A stretch of 64,000 nucleotides of DNA from Semisulcospira habei (taxonomy: Eukaryota; Mollusca; Gastropoda; Semisulcospiridae), in contig BTPG01000007.1 in the NCBI GenBank assembly GCA_036245525.1, forward strand, positions 119,709,631 through 119,773,630, read 5' to 3'. This document shows, piece after piece, positions 24,301 to 36,300 of this stretch; the first letter of the stretch is position 1; the number at the start of each line of letters is the position of its first letter. Under the pieces are notes generated by a model, which did no database searches, had not been told where the DNA came from, and saw only the letters and a list, made by a program, of their open reading frames with translations. The position numbers and the translations under genes were made by a program.

Positions 24301-27300
24301 AGAGAAAAACCCACCCTGTGGGGCTGACCAGGGTGACCCTGGGAACTAAAAAATACCTAACCCCACCCAAGTCCCCCAGGGCAGACCTGGGTGGGGGAAG
24401 GTTCGGCTAGAAGCTGAGTGGCGGGAAGAAACTCTCCGGCGCTTCAACGAGTCCCTGGAGCGCGACCGACGACTAGAGGAGGAAGAGCGCTCAAGGCGTA
24501 ACCGGGGCAGGCGGTCTCGGGGCGAAGATGGGACGCGTCTCAAGTAGCGTGACCGGGAGCGGGAGCGCGACCGCCGAGCACGTCTGTCCGGTCTAGGTGC
24601 CGGCGACGACTTGTTTACCAGTGGCGGACGAGGAGTCCACGTAAAGGAGAGTGCCGCTTGCTGACCTGGTTGGCTGTGGCGTTCGGTGTCTCAGTCCGGA
24701 CGTCTACCGAAGTCGTCGCATGTGCCTGTGTGTCTACCTGTGACTGCTTGGAAGTCACCACCGCATAACGACCACTAGACGGGACTGTGGTGGTTACCGG
24801 TTTATTCCGAAGAGGCTTAGCTGGTGGGCCTCGTCGATCCTGAACCACACAACGACCACTAGACGGGACTGTGGTGGTTGCCGGTTTTAGCGTTCTAGCT
24901 CGCAGCCAAGGCTGCGGAGCCGGAGGCGCTACCACACGGTAGGGGCCACTAGGCGGGTCTGTGGCGCCTACCGGGGATGGATCGGAACTCCGTGATGGTG
25001 TCTGCCGTTCTCGGCCGTAGAAGCGCAGGAGTTGTGTCCACTGTTCTTCCTGCCATGGGGCGCGGGCCTGGCACGGGTTAGTAGAGGCACATCCGGAACA
25101 GGTCAGGCAAATGGAATGTTCATCACTCGGCCACTGGAACTGCCCACATCGTGTGCAGGTGCCAACTTGCCAACTGCAACACAAAGGAAATGATGACATA
25201 CGATCGAGCGTGCCCCCGCAGGCATGCAAGAAAACGAACCGCGCTTTGAACGAAATTTCGACAAAGGGCTTATGCCGAGGCCCGGCGCTCTACCCACCCC
25301 CTGAGCGCCTGGCGTAGGCCTAAACTGAAACTTTACCTCGCCATCCGAAGAAGAGGGACCAACCAACAGGCCAAGACCAACCAACCACGTGGGGGGCCTA
25401 TGACCAGGCGAAGAGGAAGTTCGAACAGTCGCCAGTCGAAGACACAAGTCCCTGCCGCAACTGCTGGGTCGAAGGAGGCGGCGAGGAAGACGCCAGGAAG
25501 CCGCCACACACCAAACTCCGGGGCTCGTCCCGCGAAACACCACAGAACGACGAGTGAACACACCAGTCACAGTTCTCAAGTACACAGCCCCCGCGGCCTG
25601 AACCGGCGCAAGCCGGAACCGGGCACCCAAGGGCGAAGTTACAAGTCCGCGCGGCGACAAACATGTGCAAACAGTTCACCGGCGCCGCTGAAGGCTAACC
25701 CTAAGTCAAAAACACCCACTGCAGAAACAGTCTCACACGAAAGCGTCCAAGTTTCTGAAGGCTAGCTCTAAGCCACAACACAAACTGCAGAAGCAGTCCC
25801 AACGAAAGCGTCCAAGCGTAAGGCACAAGGCGAAGGAACGGTCCCACGACCGGTTAACAGCCCAAGCGAGCTTCGAAGCGTAAAGCTCACGACGTACACA
25901 ACTGCTCAGTAACTAGCAAAGAAACCGACTGAAGTGGGAAGCGCGGAGCGCATGCGTGGTGATACAGGAAGGGAGGCTAACCAGGCTTCCGCCCAGTCTA
26001 TGGCGCCCCTCTCCTGCCATAACGGCCATAATCGTACACAACGAATTTTGGGCTAAAATTAGACTAGCTAAGAACTAATCCCATATAGTAATACCATCGG
26101 TAATGTGTTTTGAGAAAACAAAATGCGGCGCCCCAGGCGCAGCTGGTGCCTCTGGTGGGGGGGGGGGGGGGGGGGGGGGGAACCTCCATAACACCGGCCC
26201 GGCGCGAGGAGGGGGCCCCAGCAGGCAAGCGTCAGAGGAGGCAGCCGAAGAAATGGAGTTCTCTCAGCAGGAAACCGGCAGAGGAAGCTGCTGCCAAGGG
26301 AGAGGAAAACACGAAGCAAGAAGTCAGGCGTAAGCAAGCAGACCGGGCACTGGTCGCAGCAAACACGTGTAGAGTGCAAGGCTAACGCTGCGCACGTCTT
26401 CACAGCGCGAGCTAAGAAGGATGACTGGTTGAGCTACCACGTGACCCGGAACCGGTAGGGCAGGGACGGGAGACAACTCTTGGCCCCTCTGGGGGTTCCC
26501 CTGAGTGCCTCCCGAATTGTGTTGTAACACAACGGGTTCTTAGGCTAAAATTGAGCAAGTAGTAGACACTTCCACAAAGTCATGTCATCGGTAATGTTTT
26601 TGAGGAAACAAACAACTTTTGTAAAAATATGGCTGTTTTGGCCCTATTTCCTGAGCTCGTGACCCTTGACCATTCCGAGGGATCGACCAAATTAGTGTGT
26701 GTATAAAGGTCTTACCATCAGGTATCTCTATATCAAGTTTGAGTTTGAAGTTGTAAATAGCATTTGAAAAAAAATAAATCATGTCCGAAATTAGCTATTT
26801 TTGATATATTTCTTGAACCCCTGTGACCTTGACCTTTGTGAGAGGTCACTCAAATTGGTACGTTTAGAAAGGTCTTGCCACAAAGTATCCTTGGGCCAAG
26901 TTTGAAGATTGTAGCTTGAATAGTCTCCGAGAAAATGCCAACGTTAAAGTTTACCACGGACGAAGGTGGACTGACGACGGACTACAGACTACCACTGGCC
27001 CAGAACATAGACTCACTTTTGCTTTGCACGTGAGCAAGAGAAAAAAAAAGAAGACTCATATTCAAACAATAAAAAAAGAAAGAGTGGTTCTTAGATAGAG
27101 CTAAATTTCCATAACTAGGCTTACCAATAATGTACTTTACAATCTATGTAATTTAAAAAAAAAAAAAATACAAAATCGGCTTATGATACACTCAGCACAT
27201 TTAACCCTCTGGCTGTCATTAGCGGGTTTTGTATAGTTCCTGCAGGAATCACATCGACAAGAAGCACTACTGACAGCAAAAAGGTTAAGCCCTGGAGGAA

Positions 27301-30300
27301 TCAGTCAGTCAGTTTGTGATGCCAAACAGAAATCACATTCAGCCCTCAGGTCAATCAAGACATTCACAAATTAAGTACTAAGCACCAAATTTGTGAGTTG
27401 TTCTCAAAGGACACTACCCCAGTAGTAAACTGTCTTTGGGCCCATGACGTCTGCAGTGGGCCTGCGCACAGGCCCACTGTGACCACCATAAGCCTGAGGA
27501 CCTTTGCTTACCTGGTATACCAGAAGCTAGAATGACCATGATAGTTCAGAACAACTTGGCACCAGATGGAGGGGATTCACATAAACAAAATTCACCAATG
27601 ATCTGAAGCTTTGTCCTAACTGAAATCTTTCATCTATTCTAACAGTTTATCTAGTTTCTGATTGAATGTAAAAAAAAAATACCAGTGGCTGTGTGCACTA
27701 TTGGGTAAACTCACTCAACCCTGAGGTAAATTTTTTAGTCATCCTTTGAAGAATGTATTACTAAACACATCAGGAGGCAAAACAAGCATGTTAGTTCAAG
27801 GTTGGTGCAAGAAAAACTTGGCACCCTCAAGTATTTCACCCCCCAAATTTATATAGAAACTGCTGTTGCCAGTGCATTTTTTTCAGCCTAGTGAACTACT
27901 GGACAGTGGGTCTCTTAACCCATTACATCCTGATGCTGATTTTGTAATATGCTTATTGTCATATGCAGGCTACATTACAGATTAGGAGATAGATCAACTG
28001 TTTTAGTTCAAGGGTGGTGCCAGAATAGCTTGACACCAGAGGCGCCAAGCTATTCTGGCACTACCCTTAAACTATCAGTCAAATTCATTTCAAGCAATGG
28101 GTGTGTATCATAATGATAAGGGTTAAGTTGCGTGTATCTCAGAAACTATTCTGGATATTTACTTCAAATTTTGTGTGTATTAGGGACAGATGTTAATTTT
28201 ATGACAAAGTTCATATTCATGATTGTAACTTTGACTCATTACACAGACAACATTTACAATGTTTACAATACGCGTGGAGCGCAAGTGACATGAGCGTGGC
28301 CAGTGAAAAAGCAAAACACACTCCAAGGACTCTTGCTGGAATTTCTGGTTCTGGCATCCAGTCTTCATCAGCAGAATCATCAAGGTCTGCGTCAGAATCA
28401 TTTTCAGGCCCTTCACTATCTTTATCATTGATAGTAACGTCAAGAACCTCATGTGCAGTGATAGTATAGAGTGATAGTACAGTTTCTAACTCGCATCCAT
28501 TCTTGTACATGCCACTCATAAAGGGAAAACCCCACAGGCCCACTACGAACTGGGTAGTACCATTGCAAAATGTATTGGGGAGGGAGGGGGGAGGGTGGGG
28601 GGGGTGACGGGGGGGGGTGGGGGGGGGGGGGGGAGGGGGGGTGGAAGGGGGGGTGGTGGGGTGGGGGGGGGGGGGGAGTGGTGGTGAAGGGTAGGATGTT
28701 GCATGTCACTGACGTCAGTCAGTTATACTAGTAGAAACCTGTACTGTGTGAAGTATGGCACTTTTGACATGACCCCTCCGTGTCACTGTCAGCTATAGTC
28801 GCCCAAGGTGGTCTATGGGTAAGTCAACTATGGCAGTGAGCTGTTCCAGGAACATGGATTCAAGTGGTGTCAGCAAGAGGCATAGATCCTCATGAGAATC
28901 TATACCTCTTGCAGCTGGGTCATGTTAATTACTCTCAGCAGTCAAGGGGTAACTAACATGGTAGCTCCATATTTTCTATACTGTGTAAGGGCCGAATAAA
29001 AGCATATCCCACACAAAACTCTAAAGACTCACAATGATGGTAGTAGGGGTGGTAACAGACACCAGGGAGTGAAGTTGCTGCCCAGTCACAGCCTGAGCCA
29101 CTGTCGGTGCTGACGCAGCCACCCCTGTCACAGTCTGCACAGTGCCCTGCTGTGGTTGTTGTTGCTGTTGCTGCTGCTGTTGTTGCTGTTGAGTGCGCTG
29201 GGCCGCTATCTGTTCAGCTGCAGCTTGCTGTAGTGAGCAAAGGAGGAATTTAATTATCCTAGGGCAGAAGAATTTCACTGTTCATCTTTGAAATGTACAG
29301 TTTGATTGTCAGGAGAGTAAAGCTTAACTCATTACATCCTGAGGCTGATTTTTCTAAATGTACTTATTGTTCTATGAAAGCCACATTACAGATTAGGAGC
29401 AACCATTTTAGTTCAAGGGTGGTGCCTTAGGCGCCAAGCTATTCTGGCACCACCCTTAAACTATCATAGTCCAATTTATTTCAAGCAAAAGTGTATCAGG
29501 TCAGGATGAAAAGAGTTAAAACAAGATGCCAAATTTCACAGAGGTACTGGCAAGGAGGGGTTCCTTTCAGCTAACTGATAGAAAGCTAAACATTATATTC
29601 AAAGGCACGTCACTTGTGCACTGATGCAATACAGTGTAGTGTTTCGTGCACCTATTACAAGCTCAACACGATGAGTACAACGTTCAAAACTGTTACAACT
29701 CTTAAAATCTTTAAGGCAGCTGCAGGGGCTCATGAAAATCTATGCCTCTTGCAGATGGTATGTGACGTTTTCACTACAATCTCCCAGTCCAGCTATTTTT
29801 AATAGCGTACATAAGTAGTGATTAGGTAACTTATGGTAATTTTTTCCCCGAGCTGTGACATTAGAGCATCTATGCCTTTTGCAGATGGAAAGTCAATTTC
29901 TGGGACTGAAAACAACAGACAACATCCACAACACTTACAGCAGCAGCCTGGTTCTGTTTCTTTTCACGGGCGATGCGTTCGGCACGGATGGCAGCCACCT
30001 GCATTGGGTTGAGTGGCTGATCATAGTTGATGCCGTTCTCCTGCAGGACAGCCGCATGTTTGGGGTTCTTCAGGGTGGGGTTGTTGAGAGTCTGGCGCAT
30101 GGTGGCAGGACGTTTGCTAGCCAGGCCCTTGACGGAGTCGAAGCGCAGGGAGTAGAGAAGGGAGATGGAACTGTTTCCATCCTGGGAGTACAGCTGTGAT
30201 GTCTTCATTGGCCGGTTGTTCTTTGTCTGAAATGGAATATTGATTTTAAAAATGCCCATGATGAAATTTTGAGCCAAGTTAAAACATCTTCATTGACAAT

Positions 30301-33300
30301 TGTTCTTTATCTCAAAGCTGAATACTAACAACAGACAAAACAAAGTGTGTTTATGCTAAAAAAATAAATTAAACAACACACTAGTGACAAGCTACGCATT
30401 TTCAATCCTAAGACCGCATTTTGCTAATTTCGAGAACAATATTGGCTCTATGATCCTAGTGTCTGATAGCCAAACTCTTCTTGAAATGTGCTGGTCGTTT
30501 AAATGTGCTGGTCTGTGATTTTGGATCTTATGAACAGCATGCAAATGCTTCTCGCAGCTGAGCCACTGACCTTATAGATTCCTTTGGTCTTCTTCTGCTT
30601 GCGAGGGCTGACATCATAAAGAATGCGCCCCTCCTCGCGAGGGATGATGACGTTCTCGTAACGCGCCTTGCACTGTTTGACGGAGCGGTACACACGGCTA
30701 CACGAGTTGACGACCTCAGCCACCATGTCCCAATTGGGAATATGGGCTGGCGAGACAACAGTCAGATTCAGGGGCAGGTTTAGCAACGTCTGGACTGCCT
30801 AGAGTTGCAGAAAAAAGGTCTGGTCAGATTTTTTTTCATAATTTTCAATTTCCAAAGTACAAATACAGGTATGGGTTGAAGTTGAACACAAAGACAAGCA
30901 GGCCAGTGTTTAACCTGTTCCATCCTGATACACCTTTGCATGAAATGAATGTGACAATGATAGTTCAAGGGTAGTGCCAAAATAGCTTGGCGCCTCCAGG
31001 CGCCAAGCTATTCTGGCACCACCCTTGAACTAAAATGATTGATCTTTCTCCTAATCTGTAATGTGGATTTATAAGACAATAATTATACAAATTTGATAAA
31101 AATTCAGCCTCAGGATGTAATGGGTCAACAAATCCAAAGCATTTTTGAGGCTTCATACAAGAAATTTCTATGTTAGCTATTACTTATTAAAAGAAAACAA
31201 GATGAGGATTGCATCCCAAAGTCTACCGTATTGTTTGGAGCTCAGATGCATTTTTCTTTTAGGAACATTCAGGGTTGTTCATATTTTTAGGCTTATTATG
31301 CTGATCTTTTACCCTCCTCTCTAAGCCAACATCTGATCAACACATGCGTCGGTGCACACAAATAGACGAACACACAGAGCTTCCCACCATTAGAACGCTC
31401 TGTGGGCTCGTGTAGCAACAGGAATCCATCTCCTTCTACTCTAACCCACCCTCTGATCCACACACACTGGCACACAAAAATAAAGACGGACACACTGCGA
31501 TTCCCGCCATTCATAAGCTCCGTGGTCTGGCGTAGCATAGCTATTCTGAAGAATTTAGCACGAGCAGCGAAATGACGTCACTTCCCACGACGCTGTGTTC
31601 ATAGTGACGACTCAATGTTATACGTCACTCATCGCAGTACTAACATTTGACGTATCAGATAATCAACTTTGCAATTTTCTTGCCGATTTTCACGCCTAGG
31701 GCTTACAGGTCACAATTTGAACTAATCCTACCCCAGGGCTGGGACAAACAGCAGGCTTATGCAAAAACTGTTTATGAAAAATCATGCAGGTATAAATAAG
31801 ACAGTTTTTTTCGTAAAAGAAACATTAAAGTTATGTTAGCTGTTTTACAAATGACTCCGAAAACGTGGTACAGAACACTGTCTGATTTTCACACCTACGG
31901 CATACAGGTCACAATGGACCTAATCGTACCCGACAGCCGAGACAAACTGTAGGCTTATGTAAATACTGTAAACGCAAAATCATGCGATTATTAATGAGAA
32001 GATTGTTTTTTTTTCATAAAAAAATTCAATTGTTTTAAGATTAACCCATATAATTCTTGAAATTAATCCCAAAAACGTAAAAAAAATATTTTTCAAAAAA
32101 TATTTAATTATCACTCAAAAAGTTCTAGAGGTACAATGCTGGTTAACGAACTCATTCAATATATCCCTTTTATCTAGCTATACGCAAAATATCTAGTAAA
32201 AATTAACCCTCTTCTGCATGCAAGTGCATATGCCAGGCGGCTCTTGAAAATATCACCAAAGGGAATCAACTCCGTAATTTTGAATGAGTGACATTTTTAA
32301 AAAAATGTTTAAAAATATTTAGACAAGTCTTGAGAAAGAGCAATTATTTTTTCTAAAGTGTTAAATCAATAAAGATATAAAATAAACATTTGTGGAGCTG
32401 TAAAATGTGTAAGGAAATAAAGGGGAAAAATCTAAAGTTGACTGAACTGCTGTTTTACGTACTCTGAATCTCAGTTGCTGATGATCACAAGCTTCATCCT
32501 CAGACGATGATGTTGACTAAACAAAAACGATCCCCAAGTCATCCCATTCCAAATCTAAGTCAGATTCTTCCCCTCTTCTATCCACTTTCACCAAGCCTTG
32601 CTCTGTAAATCCCTCAAAATCTTCATAGTCACTGCTCTCCCCCACCAATGATCACCACAGTTTGAGGCCATCGATTCACACTTGAAACTTCAAAAATTTG
32701 TTGTTCCGTAAGGAAACGTCCAAAATGCACATGGCGTGCTTTGACAGGAAGTGGAAAGAATCTCGAAAATGAGGCTTGTGGTCTCGCGAGATTTCTATTA
32801 CCATGGTAAACATGGCAGCCTCCACAGTATACACGTGGTTCAGCGGGCGTTACCGGGCGTTCTATGCGCAAACACTGTGTGTTTTCAGCGGGCGCTGGCG
32901 GGCGCTCTATGCAGAAGAGGGTTAAGAAAATGTATTTTTCTCTAAAATGTATTTTTTCGAGAAAATACTTACCGATGGCATTACTATATGGAAGTAGCAC
33001 TTAGCCTATCAATTTCAGCCCTGGGATCGTTGTGTACAGCAACGCCACCAGGGAACCACCCCAGGTGAGCTGTACCAACATCCCTGAGTAGCTTCCCTTA
33101 CCTCAAACGGGTAAGTGCGTAGCGTCACCAGTTTCGCGCTTAGCTTACTGGCGGCGAGCGGGGCAGGTGGGAGGGCCCTCCGAATAATGCCATCGTTAAG
33201 TATTTTCTCAAAAAAATACATTTTAGAGAAAAATATATTTGTTTCCTCGAAAAACAATACCGATGACATTACTATATGGAAGAATAATGAAAAGGAGGAG

Positions 33301-36300
33301 GGTGCCGCCAATTACCCCGCCACTGCAGACGCATTAGTGAAAAAAGGCTGGGATCAACACCTCACAATTTCAGCTAAGCGTTACCTAAGGCGCCGGTAGG
33401 GAGTGTTGAGCTGCTGAGACGTCGCCCACCAGGGCTAGATTGTCCCGCTGGCTTGAGAGGTCGCGCAGATAGAAACGGGCAAAGGAGGATTCTGCTCTCC
33501 ATCCTACTGTGGCGACAATGTCCCTTACTGTGCAGTTGCGGTCAAAGGTGAGGCTGGTCTTCGTGCGCCCGAATTCGCATCCGCTTGGCCCCTTGGGGAG
33601 AGGTCCTCATAAGTGGAGCGGATGACCCACCGCAACCATGAAGAGATAATCTGCACAGTAATATCCATCCTGCCATGATACAAGGGCAGAAAAAGGTGGG
33701 ATCGGCCTCTCTGGAAAGGTTTCATCCTGCGGAGGTATATTTTTAGGGCCCGGACAGGGTCCTGTTAGCGGGACTCCTGGGACTTGGAAGTGTCTGGCAG
33801 TGACCAGAGGTTGATCACCTGTGCCCTGGCCGAGGGGAGCCTGTTCTTGGCAAGAAAAGCCGGGTTTGTGAGGAGTTGCACGGATTGATTGATTGATTGT
33901 ACATTGCTTAACGTCCCGACAGCGACAAGGCTTTCTCAGGACGTGCCTGCACTGCTTGTGAAAAAAAATAAACAGAACATTGAATGTATGTCGCCAGCCG
34001 GTCAAATACATTAAATAAACCTAACACATGGGGCCTAAATAAAGCTAAGACCATTTAGCAACACACATCCAATATCAAGAGCTACAGGCAATGCAGACAG
34101 TAGGGAGTTTTAAAAAGGCAAATACAGGTGAATGGACAAAGGGTAGACAGAAACACATGCCCCAGAATAGAGAGAAAAACCCACCCTGTGGGGCTGACCA
34201 GGGTGACCCTGGGAACTAAAAAATACCTAACCCCACCCAAGTCCCCCAGGGCAGACCCGGGTGGGGTAGGAGTTGCACGGAGCCATCCGTCCTGAACTGA
34301 AGGCAGGCAGATTCTATGGAGAGGGCATGCAGTTCGCTAACTCGTGCTGCTGTGGCGAGTGCAAGGAGAAGCAAGTCTTCCTGGTAACATCGGCCAGTCG
34401 GGCCAGGGACAAGGGCTCAAAGCGCTCAGCGGTGAGCTATGTGAGCACCCAGGGAAGGTCCCGGCGAGGCACCAGCGAGCGCGGAACCGGACGACGGAGC
34501 TCAAAATGGGCCATCAGGTCCGAAAGAACCTTGCACGCGCCTCGGTCGTTACGCCCCAAGTGTCGGTATGTGTCGGCGATCATAGCCAGATAGCCCCGGA
34601 TGGTGATGGGCGCCAATTGCTGGTCCTCAAAAAGACATAAGAAGAACTCGACCAGGTGTGGCATAGTCAGCGTCGTGGGGAAAAAAGGCGTCAAGTCGCG
34701 TAACACGACTGGAGGACACACCACTTCCCTTCGTACACTCTGCAGGTGGAGGGACTGTGGGCTGCAGCGATAGTTTCCACTGCTGCATGCGAGTAACCTC
34801 GCGCCGCGAGGGCCGCCCACACAACCGCCAAGCGTGTAAATCATCCTTGACGGCCTTGACAATGTTATTTATTTTAATGCTAAATAAAACAGGAGATAGA
34901 ATACTGCCCTGCGGGACACCCATCTCCTGTTCAAAGGAGTCGGAGAGGGTGGAGCCCACACGGACATGGAACGACCTGTTAGACAAAAAATTGTGAATAA
35001 AAACAGGCAGGTGCCCTTTAAAACCCATGTCTGACAAATCAGACATTATACCATACTTCCAGGTAGTGTCATATGATTTTTCAAGATCAAAGAAAATTGC
35101 ATAGACATGCTGCTTGTTGACAAAAGCATCTCGGATAAAAGACTCAAAGCGGACTAGATGGTCAGTTGTACTACGGAAGCGCCGGAAACCGCACTGGAGG
35201 TCTGTGATGAGACCACATGACTCAAGATGCCACACCAGTCGGGCGTTGACCAAGCGTTCCATAGTCTTACATAAACATGATGTCAAAGCTATTGGCCGGT
35301 AGTTGCCCGGGTCGGAAGGACCCTTACCCGGCTTGGGGATTGGCACAACCACTGCCTGGCGCCAAGATGGCGGAAAACGACCGGTTATCCAGATATGGTT
35401 AAAGGCCTTGAGAAGGACAAGGAGTGAATCCTCAGGCAGATGAGTTAGGAGCTGATAATGGATGGTATCTAATCCAGCAGCAGAGTCAGTACATTTCTGC
35501 ATGGCTTGCTGCAATTCTGAAAACGTAAAGGGGGCATATTATAGTCTTCCGAGTTATCTGATATAAAATCACAAGCACAAGATTCTCGCTTCTCCTTCTC
35601 TCTCTGGAAGAAAGGTGAATAATGCTCTGTTAAAGAATTATGGGCAATGGTGGAAGCAAGCAAATTGGCCACAGCCTTTTTATCTGTGACCAAACTGGCA
35701 CCATCTCTAAGATGGCGGACAGAAGCCGAGCCACCCCTGCTCCTAATTCTTCGAACAGCCTTCCAAACTTTTTGGGACGGAGTCCTAGAAGATAAAGATG
35801 AGACGAAGCGTTTCCAGGAAGCACGGCGTTCACGTTTAAAAATGTAACGGGCTTTTGCCCGCTGTCTTTTAAATGTTAAAATATTTGCTTGCGACGGATT
35901 ACGAAAAGCACGTCGCTGAGCAGATTTGCATATTTTTTGGGCCTTGCGGCACTCTTCATTGAATTTGAACCATGGTACTCTCGGCTTCTGAGGGACTGAT
36001 GTGGAAGTTCTAGGGATGGTTTCACCTGCTACATCCAACAAAATAGAAGTAAAACAAGAAACAGGTTCTTCAGCTGACATGACCACCTCTTCTGTAAGAC
36101 GAGACTGACAGAGGGAGGCGAACAGTGGCCAGTTAGCTTTCTTGAGATTCCAGCGCCCCACCGGCAAATCCTCCTCACAGCTGACCGATGACAGAACTAC
36201 TGGGAAGTGGTCACTACCACACAGATCGCCGTGAACCTTCCAGTCAAAGTCCAGCATGAGAGAAGGATCACACACAGTGAGGTCTAGAACACAACTAGAT

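Larger units (their letters stand above)
19690..26612 (-). mobile_element. DIRS-type retroelement copy D2, both ends present, decayed
   Basis: Inverted terminal repeats of roughly 170 bp: 19700-19880 (TACCGATGACATGACTTTGT, CCCGTTGTGTTACAACACAA) and their complement at 26430-26600. Inside, minus-strand order is zinc-finger ORF1, gag-like region, RT, RNase H, tyrosine recombinase. It inserted into the tandem array and was later hit by a SINE (24011-24399). Three long G runs lie inside. Many frameshifts; not active. Confidence 0.88.

Noticed and set aside
28217..28543. Additional domino exon
   Set aside because: The acidic sequence does not match the Q-rich tail, it starts at an ATG inside an intron and has no consistent acceptor/donor pair in phase.
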